Source: Chloroflexota bacterium (GTDB lineage: Bacteria > Chloroflexota > Anaerolineae > J036 > Brachytrichaceae). Taken from it: a DNA stretch of 64,000 nucleotides. Both the position numbers and the translations under genes were made by a program. The notes under the pieces were generated by a model. That model did not search any database, had not been told where the DNA came from, and saw only the letters and a list, made by a program, of their open reading frames with translations. This document shows positions 35,093 through 44,033 of this stretch, in pieces (positions within the stretch are counted from its first letter, which is position 1; every line of letters starts with the position of its first letter). The DNA lies in assembly GCA_025354985.1 (NCBI GenBank), contig JANXLU010000068.1, positions 1 through 64,000 of the forward strand, in the 5' to 3' direction.

Positions 35093-36490
35093 ATGCTTAC
35101 GCCAGCTGAACTAAAACGCGTCATAAATGCCGGTAGTGGCCAGCGTGTTGAAGTAGTCACCGCTGGCGCAACCAGTCCCGCCCGCTTGGCGCGAGGCCTG
35201 GCGTCGCTTGCCAACGCCGAAGGCGGCCTGGTGGTGGTTGGCATTCCGGAAACGACAGGTCGGTCCAAATCAGCCAATGCGGGCGTTGAACAACTGATGA
35301 GCGTGGCGCTGCAATCCACTCAGCTCACCGAGCCCAGACTGATCGTCCCTTTGCCCTACTGGGTAACGGCTGCATCGGGCGAGGAACCACTTGCGCTTGT
35401 GCTTGAAGTACCGCCGGGTTTGCCCAATGTATATTCCCTCGATGGTCGATACTTGACGCGTCGCGACGGTCGCACGGTTCCATTGGCAACCCGAGCCATC
35501 CGGGAGTTGCTGCTCACCCGGGGCGAAGGCGCGTGGGAGGCCATGTCTCCACCCGGTAGCACCCTGGCAGACCTAAACATGAAACGGGCCGAGGACTACG
35601 CAGCCGTTGCCCGCGCACTTGATGACGCCACCACCGAAGATGTATTGCTGCGCCGCGGATGCCTGGTTCAGCAGGCCGGGAAAATGCGACCAACCATGGC
35701 CGGTCTGCTGTTATTTGGGGTCCAACCCCAGCGCTGGATTAAGGGCAGTGACCTCGTATGCGCCCGCTTCAAGGGCAACGAAATGAGTTCCGCATTTGCC
35801 AGCCAGCCAATTTCCGGTACACTGCCGGATCAGATTCGCAAGGCAGAGAATTTTCTGTCGGAAAACAGCCCGCAACAAAGCTCCCTCGCAAAAAAAGCTG
35901 ATTGGCAACGTACTGATGAAGGTCCCTACCCTCCCGGCGTTCTCCGCGAGGCCGTCGTAAACGCTATTGCTCACCGCGATTATCATATTTCTGGAGCACA
36001 GGTCAATGTGCTCATGTTCGGCAACCGCGTGGAAGTGCGCAGCCCGGGGCGGTTACCCGGCCATGTCACACTCAAAAACCTAATCCGCGAGCGCTATAGC
36101 CGCAACGAGGCAATCGTTCAAGTTCTGGCTGACATGGGCTTTATCGAACGCTTGGGCTACGGTATCGACCGCATGGTCCGCGCCATGAAGGATTCCGGTC
36201 ATGAGCCGCCTCAGTTTGAGGAAACGGACAATGGGTTTCTGGTGACATTGTTTGCCCACGATCCGATGCCACTGGCCATAGCGGGTCGCGATGTAAGTCC
36301 CCAATCCCTGCGTTTTGAAAGTATGATTGCACACCTTCGTGAAAAGGGCCGCATTACAAACCGCGACTATGCTGAGCTGTGTCCCGACGTAAGCGCAGAA
36401 AGCCTGCGTCGCGACTTTGTAGAACTCGCAGAACGCGGGCTGATTCTTAGAGTCGGCGACAAACGCGGTACTTACTACATTCTGAAATAA
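35093..36490 (+). CDS. AlbA/Schlafen-like ATP-binding regulator (AlbA_2, HATPase_c_4, winged helix)
   Basis: About 465 residues with the layout of the 'RecG-like' putative transcriptional regulators. N-terminal AlbA_2 domain (ARGLASLANAEGGLVVVGI), a middle region, a HATPase_c_4 segment (LREAVVNAIAHRDYHISGAQV, RSPGRLPGHVTLKN, FIERLGYGIDRMVRAM), and a C-terminal winged helix (RITNRDYAELCPDVSAESLRRDF). The track uses GTG 35066; ATG 35093 (MLTPAELKRVI) matches the usual family start better. Likely a regulator or stress/defence-linked protein; no target is evident. Starts shortly after the LTD gene and ends 1 nt before the ThDP enzyme gene. Confidence 0.8.
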   Translation: MLTPAELKRVINAGSGQRVEVVTAGATSPARLARGLASLANAEGGLVVVGIPETTGRSKSANAGVEQLMSVALQSTQLTEPRLIVPLPYWVTAASGEEPLALVLEVPPGLPNVYSLDGRYLTRRDGRTVPLATRAIRELLLTRGEGAWEAMSPPGSTLADLNMKRAEDYAAVARALDDATTEDVLLRRGCLVQQAGKMRPTMAGLLLFGVQPQRWIKGSDLVCARFKGNEMSSAFASQPISGTLPDQIRKAENFLSENSPQQSSLAKKADWQRTDEGPYPPGVLREAVVNAIAHRDYHISGAQVNVLMFGNRVEVRSPGRLPGHVTLKNLIRERYSRNEAIVQVLADMGFIERLGYGIDRMVRAMKDSGHEPPQFEETDNGFLVTLFAHDPMPLAIAGRDVSPQSLRFESMIAHLREKGRITNRDYAELCPDVSAESLRRDFVELAERGLILRVGDKRGTYYILK

Positions 36491-36491
36491 C

Positions 36492-38123
36492 ATGCAAACA
36501 ATTACCGGTGGAACCGCAATCGTTCAAATGCTGCGTCGGCACGGCGTAAACACTCTGTTTGGCCTGCCTGGTTACCAAAGCGATCACCTATACAACGCAC
36601 TGTATGACGCGCAAGGCACCCCTGACCAGATTCGCGTAATTAATACCCGTCACGAACAGGGCGCCGCCTACATGGCTTATGGTTATGCGCGCGCCACGGG
36701 CGGCACCGGTGTTTGTTCGGTTGTTCCCGGCCCTGGCATGTTGAATGCCACCGCAGCGCTATCAACCGCCTACGCCACCAATGCCCGGTTGCTTTGCCTG
36801 GCCGGTCAAAATACGGTGGCGAGCATAGGTCGTGGCATGGGCATGCTACACGAAATTCCCGACTCATTGGGCACATTGCGCGGGCTCACCAAATGGGCGA
36901 TGCGCGCCGAACACCCGGCGCAAATACCTGAATTGGTAAATGAGGCCTTCCGTCAAATGAATACCGGCCGACCCCGCCCGGTTGCACTCGAATTGCCCAT
37001 GGACGTCTTGGCAATGAAGGCGCCGGTAACCCTGCTGGATGCGCCGGCAAGCTACGCCCGTCAAATGCCTGATCCTGCCGATATTGCCGCCGCAGTCCAA
37101 TTGCTCAGCCAAGCCGAGCACCCGCTCATCCTTCTTGGCGGCGGAGCTGAGCATGCCGCTTCCGAGCTGCAAATTGTTGCCGAAATGTTGCAGGCACCTG
37201 TTGTCGCAAACTCCAGCGGCAAAGGAACGCTTTCCGAAAAACACTACCTGAGCTTTAATGGCCCGGGCGGTCACAAGCTGTGGGCTCAGGCGGATGTAGT
37301 TCTGGCACTCGGCACACGAATGATCCAACCCAGCCGCGATTGGGGCATGGGTGGAAACCTCAAAACTATTCGAGTCGATCTGGACCCTGTTGAGCTTAGA
37401 CGGATGTTTAGCCCAACGATTGGCATACTGGCTGACGTGCGTGAAACGCTTGCGGCGTTGGCCTTGGCGCTTCCTTCACAAAATCCGGTGCGTGCATCCC
37501 GTTTGCAGGAATTAACCACGGTCAAGGAACAGCTCGACGAGGAACTTTCTGCAACCAAGCCGCAATATGAATTTAATGCCGCGTTGCGAAATGCATTGCC
37601 TGACGACGGCATCTTTATCGAAGAACTGACGCAGGTGGGATATGCCTCGCGCTATATGCTCCCAATATACCAACCCCGCGGCTTCATTCATTCAGGCTAT
37701 CAAGGGACTCTTGGTTACGGATTCGCCACCGCGTTGGGCGTGAAAGTGGCCTTTCCAGCCAAGGCGGTGCTCTCCATAAATGGTGACGGTGGCTTTATGT
37801 ACAACGTGCAGGAACTGGCAACAGCCGTGCAGCACAAAATAGCTTTGGTCGCCGTGGTCTTTGTTGATGGCGCATTTGGAAATGTCAAGCGCATGCAAAC
37901 GATCGACCATGGCGGTCGCGTCATTGCCAGCACATTGCACAATCCAGACTTCGTAAAGCTGGCGGATAGCTTTGGCGCGCACAGTGTTCGGGTCCACACG
38001 CCTTCTGAGCTGTCCGCCGCAATTCGCGATGGATTCACCCACGAGGTACCCACCATCATCGAAGTGCCGGTAGGTACGATGTCCGACCCTTGGCGCCACG
38101 TCCTTATGCCCAAAGTTCGCTAG
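36492..38123 (+). CDS. thiamine-diphosphate-dependent enzyme, acetolactate-synthase-like
   Basis: A 543-residue ThDP enzyme with three domains: PYR domain with the catalytic Glu in NTRHEQGAAYMAYGYAR, central domain (~190-330), and PP domain with GDGGFMYNVQELATA as the ThDP/Mg motif. The Asn that normally closes that motif (NN in most homologues) reads VFVDGAFGNV. It resembles catabolic acetolactate synthase, sulfoacetaldehyde acetyltransferase or oxalyl-CoA decarboxylase relatives; the exact acceptor cannot be chosen by eye. No small regulatory subunit gene is adjacent, against a biosynthetic IlvBN role. Packed 1 nt after the AlbA gene and 2 nt before mutS. Confidence 0.85.
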   Translation: MQTITGGTAIVQMLRRHGVNTLFGLPGYQSDHLYNALYDAQGTPDQIRVINTRHEQGAAYMAYGYARATGGTGVCSVVPGPGMLNATAALSTAYATNARLLCLAGQNTVASIGRGMGMLHEIPDSLGTLRGLTKWAMRAEHPAQIPELVNEAFRQMNTGRPRPVALELPMDVLAMKAPVTLLDAPASYARQMPDPADIAAAVQLLSQAEHPLILLGGGAEHAASELQIVAEMLQAPVVANSSGKGTLSEKHYLSFNGPGGHKLWAQADVVLALGTRMIQPSRDWGMGGNLKTIRVDLDPVELRRMFSPTIGILADVRETLAALALALPSQNPVRASRLQELTTVKEQLDEELSATKPQYEFNAALRNALPDDGIFIEELTQVGYASRYMLPIYQPRGFIHSGYQGTLGYGFATALGVKVAFPAKAVLSINGDGGFMYNVQELATAVQHKIALVAVVFVDGAFGNVKRMQTIDHGGRVIASTLHNPDFVKLADSFGAHSVRVHTPSELSAAIRDGFTHEVPTIIEVPVGTMSDPWRHVLMPKVR

Positions 38124-38125
38124 GT

Positions 38126-40720
38126 ATGTCGGCCAACGACACCACCCCGATTCGTCGCCAGTATCTGGATCTGAAGGCCAGGCATCCGGGCTCGATTCTG
38201 TTCTTTCGACTCGGAGACTTTTACGAGACCTTTGACGCCGACGCTGAGCTAATGGCCCGCGAGCTGGATATCGTGCTAACGTCGCGACCAATCGGCAAGG
38301 ATATCCGCATCCCCATGGCCGGCGTTCCCCACCACGCCGCCGACCAATACATTGCGCGATTAATCTCCCGCGGCTTTAGGGTCGCGATTGCAGAGCAAAT
38401 TGGCTCGGAAACCGTCAATGGGCTGGTTCCCCGCGAGGTGCTACGTACAGTTACGCCCGGCACAGTGGTTGAGCCTGGAATGTTGGATTCCTCTAGACCA
38501 AACTATTTGGCGGCCATATTCTGCGAGTCGGAATCAGCTGGCGGTAACCATCGTGTCGCCGGGCTGGCCTATTGCGACATCACCTCCGGTGAATTTAGGT
38601 GCACTCAGGTGGCGGGCATCTTGGAATTGGACCGTGAACTTGCACGAATTAGCCCTCGCGAACTGATAGTCCCGGACGGTATGTCGATGCCGTTGGATGC
38701 GACGGTTCACGGGGTTGCCACAATCACAGCGCTGCCAGCCTTTCGGTTCGACGTGGCAAGCGCACGTCAGGCATTGCTTGCCCACTTCAAGGTAGTAACG
38801 CTTGCCGGCTTCAACCTTGAGGCCCTGCCCCACGCCACGCGCTGCGCCGGTGCGATCCTGGCCTATCTTCGCGAAACCCAGCCCGCAACTCTGGCGTTGT
38901 TCACGGGCGTGCAGACCTACGCTATCAGCCAATTCATGGCGCTGGACGAGGTTACCCGGAGAAATCTTGAACTGGTCGATACCCAGCGTCAATCCCGTGA
39001 TCGACAGGCGCCCCCCACCCTGCTTGGAGTACTGGACCAAACCAGGACGCCAATGGGAGCGCGAATGCTTCGAAATTGGCTGGGGCAGCCGCTGACCGAG
39101 GTCTCACAAATAATTGCCCGCTTGGATCGGGTCGGCGCATTTGTTACCAATGCCCAGGCGCTTGCCGACTATCGGTCTGGGTGCGCGGGGTTGCCCGATA
39201 TTGAACGCCTCATAAATCGGGTCATTTCTGGTTTGGCGTCACCCAGGGACCTCATTAAATTGGCCGCGGGGTGTGATCAATCACTGGCGTGCCATACTGC
39301 GTTGGTTGCATCAGGAAGCTTTGATGCAATTTCCGGCGCAGACCGCTCCGGCGCAGAGGCTGCAGGTCTGCTTATTCATAGCGCCATCAACCCCGCACCG
39401 GAAGGTGATGAATTCATTTGTGCCGGCTACAGCGCGGAGCTCGACGGCATTCAACTGGCTGTCCACGATTCCAAACATTGGGTGGCCAACCTGGAGCGGT
39501 TGGAGCGCGAACGCACAGGCATCAAAACCTTAAAGGTGGGTTTCAACAAGGTCTTTGGATATTATCTTGAAATAACCCACGCCCAGTCTGGTATGGCTCC
39601 GTCAAACTATATCCGCAAGCAAACGCTTGCAAACGCCGAGAGGTATATCACGCCCGAGTTAAAAGAACACGAGGCATTGATTCTGAACGCGGATGCCCGC
39701 ACAAACCAACTTGAGCTTCAACTATTGCGGGATCTAAATGTGACGTTGGCTGAATATGCCGGACACATTCTAAACATTGCACAGCAGGTTGCGCGCCATG
39801 ATGTAGCCGCATCGCTGGCGTTTGTCGCCATTCGCAATCGGTATTGCCGCCCAGAATTTAATGATTCTCGCACCATTGAAATTATTGGCGGGCGCCATCC
39901 CGTTATTGAGCAGCTACTGGCTGAAGTCCCGTACACCCCAAATGATTTGAAAATTGGTGGCGACCATCATGTTCAGGTGATCACCGGTCCCAACATGAGC
40001 GGCAAGTCGTCGTTCATGCGCCAATGCGCGCTGATTGTGCTCATGGCCCAAATCGGCAGTTTTGTGCCCGCGGCATCGGCCAACCTGCCCATTGTCGATC
40101 GGATATTCACCCGCATTGGCGCACAGGATGAGCTCAATTCTGGAAACAGCACGTTCATGGTGGAGATGATCGAAACCGCAAACATTCTCCGACATTGCTC
40201 ACCAGCGAGCCTGGTTCTGCTTGATGAGATCGGACGCGGCACAAGCACATACGATGGCCTGGCCATCGCTTGGAGCGTCATAGAGTTCATCCACAATCAT
40301 CCGGAACATCGCGCTACAACGCTTTTCGCCACACACTATCACGAGCTGATCCACCTGGCTGGGTCCCTGCCAGGCGTGCGCAACTTCAATGTCGCGGTCA
40401 GCGACCACGACGGAAAAATAGTCTTCTTGCACAAGCTCCAACCCGGGGGAGCAGACAAGAGCTATGGCATTCATGTTGCGGACCTTGCCGGGCTGCCGTC
40501 AAGCGTCGTAAATCGGGCGCGCACGCTCCTGAGGCAGCTGGAAGCGGGCCAGTCGGTCGATCAGACGGCGCCCGCCCATTCTTTATCCGGCTCCGCCCAG
40601 CTCTCGTTGTTCCCGGAAGACCATCCTGTTGTGACCCGCCTGCGTTCCGTCGATCCAAATTCGCTCAGCCCGATCGAAGCGCTTACCGAGTTGTTCAACC
40701 TCAAGAAATTTGCCGGATAG
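38126..40720 (+). CDS. mutS: DNA mismatch repair protein MutS
   Basis: An 864-residue mismatch-recognition ATPase, normal for MutS1. The N-terminal mismatch domain has the Phe-x-Glu element in FFRLGDFYETFDADAEL; the clamp/lever domains follow (KVFGYYLEITHA); the ABC ATPase has Walker A GPNMSGKSSFMRQ (~621), the signature STFMVEM and Walker B LVLLDEIGRGTSTYDG. The track start 38090 reaches back into the ThDP gene; ATG 38126 is 2 nt after its stop. No mutL is adjacent, as is usual outside proteobacteria. A short C-terminal tail (LSPIEALTELFNLKKF) resembles the usual dimerisation tail. Confidence 0.97.
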   Translation: MSANDTTPIRRQYLDLKARHPGSILFFRLGDFYETFDADAELMARELDIVLTSRPIGKDIRIPMAGVPHHAADQYIARLISRGFRVAIAEQIGSETVNGLVPREVLRTVTPGTVVEPGMLDSSRPNYLAAIFCESESAGGNHRVAGLAYCDITSGEFRCTQVAGILELDRELARISPRELIVPDGMSMPLDATVHGVATITALPAFRFDVASARQALLAHFKVVTLAGFNLEALPHATRCAGAILAYLRETQPATLALFTGVQTYAISQFMALDEVTRRNLELVDTQRQSRDRQAPPTLLGVLDQTRTPMGARMLRNWLGQPLTEVSQIIARLDRVGAFVTNAQALADYRSGCAGLPDIERLINRVISGLASPRDLIKLAAGCDQSLACHTALVASGSFDAISGADRSGAEAAGLLIHSAINPAPEGDEFICAGYSAELDGIQLAVHDSKHWVANLERLERERTGIKTLKVGFNKVFGYYLEITHAQSGMAPSNYIRKQTLANAERYITPELKEHEALILNADARTNQLELQLLRDLNVTLAEYAGHILNIAQQVARHDVAASLAFVAIRNRYCRPEFNDSRTIEIIGGRHPVIEQLLAEVPYTPNDLKIGGDHHVQVITGPNMSGKSSFMRQCALIVLMAQIGSFVPAASANLPIVDRIFTRIGAQDELNSGNSTFMVEMIETANILRHCSPASLVLLDEIGRGTSTYDGLAIAWSVIEFIHNHPEHRATTLFATHYHELIHLAGSLPGVRNFNVAVSDHDGKIVFLHKLQPGGADKSYGIHVADLAGLPSSVVNRARTLLRQLEAGQSVDQTAPAHSLSGSAQLSLFPEDHPVVTRLRSVDPNSLSPIEALTELFNLKKFAG

Positions 40721-40741
40721 AGCTTCAAATAAATTGCGTGA

Positions 40742-41332
40742 TCAGGCCTTGACTACAATCGTCGGCCCGTCATCGTCACTGCGTCGCCCCTTGATCCTGC
40801 CGTAAATGCGCAACACAACGTAACCGATAAAAGCGGCAAACAAGAGAAACACGGCGGGCAAAAAAACGGCAAGAAGCGAGCCCGTGGCAGAGACCACGTC
40901 TTCCAACACACTAACCACCGGCGCACCGACACCCAATGTCGTGGCATTGATCACTGGGCGCGCAACCGCCTTGGTGACGTGCACACCACCTGCAAGCACC
41001 AAGCCAATGACCAGGGCGACCACCGGGCTGGTTTGCGTGATCACGCCACTGTTCGCCGCAAACAGTAACGCCCCGGCCGCTGGTCGCACGAACGTCTGCA
41101 CCACATCATTGATGTGGTCGGCGCCGGGAATCTTGTCCACGGCAAATTCCACCGCGCCAAGCACGACGATGGCGGCAATTGCCCACCAGCTCGTGATCGC
41201 GTCATACGGGGTGGCCAGGTTGATAACCCCCATCCTCCCCAACACTGCCACAACCAGCAACGGAATATAGGCATTCAAACCCGCCGCTGTCGACAACCCA
41301 AAAGCTGAAATTATGCCGGAAAGTGCGCCCAT
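40742..41332 (-). CDS. DUF4126 family membrane protein
   Basis: A 196-residue integral membrane protein. Features match DUF4126: GLSTAAGLNAYIPLLVVAVLGR at the start, an acidic segment EFAVDKIPGADHINDVVQTFVRP, then glycine-rich TM helices and a charged tail KGRRSDDDG. The track start 41410 adds a leader; ATG 41332 is preceded by GGAGCAAAACAAA, a clear ribosome site. Function of the family is unknown. It converges with mutS and diverges from the Pro/Thr-rich gene. Confidence 0.82.
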   Translation of the reverse strand: MGALSGIISAFGLSTAAGLNAYIPLLVVAVLGRMGVINLATPYDAITSWWAIAAIVVLGAVEFAVDKIPGADHINDVVQTFVRPAAGALLFAANSGVITQTSPVVALVIGLVLAGGVHVTKAVARPVINATTLGVGAPVVSVLEDVVSATGSLLAVFLPAVFLLFAAFIGYVVLRIYGRIKGRRSDDDGPTIVVKA

Positions 41333-41425
41333 TTTGTTTTGCTCCTCCAAAGTATCCGCTGTAATGCAAATCACATACATGCACCATGACGTAGTCGGTA
41401 GTCCAACCAACGGATTACGCCCTCA

Positions 41426-41431
41426 TATAAT
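41426..41431 (+). promoter_or_regulatory. -10 hexamer TATAAT upstream of the Pro/Thr-rich protein gene
   Basis: A perfect TATAAT lies 27 nt before the ATG at 41459 in the 126-nt divergent gap. A good -35 at the right spacing is not visible, so only the -10 is supported. Confidence 0.4.
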
Positions 41432-41458
41432 ACGCCTGTTCGTTAGAATTTCGTATTC

Positions 41459-42097
41459 ATGCAAGAATTGTCCCGCCGCCTGGCAGAGCGCCGCACACAA
41501 TATAAACTCATTTTGGGTATCGTGCTGCTCACAATTCCTTGCTATGTCATTGGTTTGGGGCTGTATGTCATCCGACCTCAGGACCGCGTGCGCCCGGCGG
41601 TTACGCCAACCCTTCCTCCGACGAGCACATTCGCCGTTGTTTTCCCACCAACCGCCCTGGTAATCCCGTCTGCCACGCGTGCGGTCGGGCCAACTGCCAC
41701 GTTTGCGCCGCTGCCAACCCAATTTATTACTCCAAGCGCCACCGCGTCACAAACGCCAAGCCCTATTCCCTCGCGCACGCTCACGCCCACCGCTACCGCC
41801 CGACCGCCCACTGTCACCGCGCTGCCAACCTTAACTCAATCACCAGTGCCAACGGAAACCGCAATACCCGCAACCTCGACCAGCGCACCTAGCCCGACAG
41901 CCTTACCTCAGCCGACCAGCACGCCAGTCCCGTCCAGCCCTACACCGATTCCACCGACAATTACACCAATTGCAACGGCAACTCCGATGTTCACCGTGCC
42001 GGCGCCGACTTCCAGTCCAACCGCGACCCATACGGGCAGCGCTACCAAAACACCAACACCTGTTCATACTGCGACGGCGACACCAACACCTGTTTAG
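41459..42097 (+). CDS. membrane-anchored Pro/Thr/Ser-rich low-complexity protein
   Basis: 212 residues. A short basic N-terminus, one TM anchor (~20-38, ILGIVLLTIPCYVIGLGLYVI), and about 160 residues of outside-facing sequence dominated by Pro, Thr, Ala and Ser in TP/PT pairs. The low complexity resembles O-glycosylatable mucin-like wall-spanning stalks, but no folded domain follows. The end carries a 14-bp direct repeat (CACCAACACCTGTT at 42051 and 42081) encoding TPTPV twice. The ATG follows a TATAAT box by 27 nt. Possible role as a glycosylated surface protein is inference; nothing shows what it binds. Confidence 0.65.
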   Translation: MQELSRRLAERRTQYKLILGIVLLTIPCYVIGLGLYVIRPQDRVRPAVTPTLPPTSTFAVVFPPTALVIPSATRAVGPTATFAPLPTQFITPSATASQTPSPIPSRTLTPTATARPPTVTALPTLTQSPVPTETAIPATSTSAPSPTALPQPTSTPVPSSPTPIPPTITPIATATPMFTVPAPTSSPTATHTGSATKTPTPVHTATATPTPV

Positions 42098-42127
42098 CAC
42101 ATGAAGACGTTTTGGTAAACTTGCCAG

Positions 42128-42532
42128 ATGGCATCTATGGTTGATCCCCTCGCTCACTACCTAAAGACCCACGAGTGGGTCCGCCCCGTTCCCGACGTCG
42201 TAGGCGAGTTTTACGCGGGTATAAGCGATCATGCCCAGCAGGAAATGAGCGATATCGTGTTTGCCGAGGTTCCGCGTGTTGGAGCAAAATTGGCGGCCGG
42301 AGAAATCTTTGGTGTGGTGGAATCGGTCAAGGCTGCCAGTGACGTGTTTATGCCGATGAGCGGCACCATCACCGCTGTTAACCAGGCTGTCGAAGCGTCA
42401 CCAGAGGTGATCAATCAGGAACCCTATGGTTTCGGATGGATGATTCGGTTCAAGGCTGATGCCCCGGACAAACTATCCGACCTCATGGACGCTGCAGCGT
42501 ATGCGCACTTTCTGTCCGAAATAGCGCACTAG
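42128..42532 (+). CDS. gcvH: glycine cleavage system H protein
   Basis: A 134-residue lipoyl carrier protein. Family blocks are YLKTHEWVRP, ISDHAQQEMSDIVFAEVPRVG, the lipoyl-lysine hairpin GVVESVKAASDVFMPMSG, and a helical tail. The lipoylated Lys (in ESVKA) is present. H shuttles the aminomethyl group between P and T proteins. It lies 8 nt upstream of gcvPA, forming a two-gene unit; gcvT and gcvPB are not present in the window. Start could also be ATG 42137. Confidence 0.95.
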   Translation: MASMVDPLAHYLKTHEWVRPVPDVVGEFYAGISDHAQQEMSDIVFAEVPRVGAKLAAGEIFGVVESVKAASDVFMPMSGTITAVNQAVEASPEVINQEPYGFGWMIRFKADAPDKLSDLMDAAAYAHFLSEIAH

Positions 42533-42540
42533 ACCACACA

Positions 42541-43878
42541 ATGAACTATATTCCTCACACCGATGCTGAGCGTGACGAAATGCTCAAGCAAATTGGTGTT
42601 TCCAATCTGGAAAGTTTGTTTGATGCCATCCCAGATGAGCTTCGTTTCCCGAGCTTGGATTTGCCGCCGGCATTGTCAGAAATGGAGATCATGCGTGAAT
42701 TGGCGTTGCTCAGTGATGCCAACGCCGATGTAACGCACTATTCCAGTTTTCTGGGTGCTGGAGCGTATCAACATTTCGTCCCAAGTATCGTTGATAGCGT
42801 CATTCGACGCGGTGAGTTCTTGACCGCATATACGCCTTATCAACCTGAGGTCAGTCAAGGAACCTTGCAGGCCATTTTTGAATTCCAATCCATGATCCGG
42901 GACCTTACGGGCATGGAGATTTGCACGGCGTCACATTATGACGGAGCGACCAGCTTTGCCGAGGCCGTGTTGATGGCCACCGGTATTACAAAAAAACACC
43001 GCGTGCTTGTCAGTGCCGCGATTCATCCACAGTACCGGGCCGTGCTGGATACATATACCCAGTTCAATGACAAATTGGTAATCACGCAAGAGGATGAACT
43101 AAGTGATCACGCCATGCTCGCCGATTCAATTGATGCCGAAACCGCGTGCGTGTGCGTTGGCTACCCGTCTTTTCTGGGAGACATTGTCGATCTAACTGAC
43201 CTCGCTGCGCGCATCCACAATGCAGGCGCACTCCTAATCGTTGTGGTAAACCCAATGGCACTTGCCGTACTGAAACCACCTGCCGCATTTGACGCCGACA
43301 TCGTCGTTGGCGAGGGTCAGCCTCTCGGCGTGTCCCTATCGTTTGGCGGTCCCTATCTTGGATTTTTTTGCACCAAGCGTGAGTTTATGCGCCGCATCCC
43401 TGGCAGGATTGTCGGCGAAACCGTTGACCGCGATCAGCAGCGTGGGTTTGTTTTGACGCTCAAAACACGGGAACAGGATATTCGTCGCGAAAAGGCAACC
43501 AGCAACATTTGCACGAATCAGGGTTTGATGGCACTATGCGCGTGTGTATACATGAGCGCGATGGGCAAATCCGGCCTGCAAAAAGTTGCTAATTTGTGCT
43601 TTCAAAACGCGCAATTTGCAGCCCAAGTGATGGGCAATCTCAACGGTTTTCATATATGGAATTCGAGTCCATTTTTTCACGAGTTTGTGCTCAAATGCCC
43701 GCAGCCTATCGCCCACATCAATCAGATTTTGCTCGATGAGTACAAAATCATTGGTGGATATGATTTGGGGCCAAGCTATCCCAGTCTGGCTCAGCACATG
43801 CTAATTTGTGTCACGGAAACACATACACGTGCGAGCATTGAATTGCTTGCCGCAGCATTGTCTGAAATCTGCGCGTAA
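42541..43878 (+). CDS. gcvPA: glycine dehydrogenase (decarboxylating) subunit 1
   Basis: A 445-residue half-size P-protein subunit, correct length for GcvPA. Recognisable segments: YIPHTDAERDEMLKQIGV at the start, FLGAGAYQHFVP, TAYTPYQPEVSQGTLQAIFEFQS, MEICTASHYDGATSFAEA, VGEGQPLG and the late EQDIRREKATSNICTNQ block. Subunit 1 lacks the PLP-lysine, which is on subunit 2, so activity needs a GcvPB encoded elsewhere. The gene ends this short operon; 155 nt separate it from spoVS. Confidence 0.95.
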   Translation: MNYIPHTDAERDEMLKQIGVSNLESLFDAIPDELRFPSLDLPPALSEMEIMRELALLSDANADVTHYSSFLGAGAYQHFVPSIVDSVIRRGEFLTAYTPYQPEVSQGTLQAIFEFQSMIRDLTGMEICTASHYDGATSFAEAVLMATGITKKHRVLVSAAIHPQYRAVLDTYTQFNDKLVITQEDELSDHAMLADSIDAETACVCVGYPSFLGDIVDLTDLAARIHNAGALLIVVVNPMALAVLKPPAAFDADIVVGEGQPLGVSLSFGGPYLGFFCTKREFMRRIPGRIVGETVDRDQQRGFVLTLKTREQDIRREKATSNICTNQGLMALCACVYMSAMGKSGLQKVANLCFQNAQFAAQVMGNLNGFHIWNSSPFFHEFVLKCPQPIAHINQILLDEYKIIGGYDLGPSYPSLAQHMLICVTETHTRASIELLAAALSEICA

Positions 43879-43938
43879 TGTCTGAGAATGGTTGGTCAGG
43901 TTAGATTCTTCTAATGCCTGCGCTGCAGATTTTTATCA

Positions 43939-43970
43939 ACTGAGAGCAACTTGCTCAGAGCCTTCTCAGT
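43939..43970. repeat. overlapping short inverted repeats between gcvPA and spoVS
   Basis: ACTGAG (43939-43944) can pair with CTCAGT (43965-43970), while CTGAG also pairs with CTCAG at 43954-43958 and GAGCAA-C-TTGCTC (43944-43956) is a separate small palindrome. They lie upstream of spoVS without a T-tract. They could be an operator or alternative RNA hairpins; arms are short. Confidence 0.3.
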
Positions 43971-44033
43971 GCCGATTCACCTCATTCGCTAAAAGTCTTG
44001 TCACAATGTTGCATACATTCTCGGAGGTGCAAC

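Noticed and set aside
37692-38291. 199-aa minus-strand ORF opposite the ThDP gene and mutS start
   Set aside because: Antisense shadow; both plus-strand proteins here are strongly conserved.
41680-42095. Repetitive Pro/Thr codons and a 14-bp direct repeat resembling a tandem repeat or CRISPR-like array
   Set aside because: Repeats are imperfect, in frame and encode TP/PT pairs of a low-complexity protein; no regular spacer-repeat pattern exists.
43879-44033. Possible tRNA or riboswitch (glycine-type) after gcvPA
   Set aside because: No cloverleaf, no conserved glycine-riboswitch core and position downstream rather than upstream of gcv genes.
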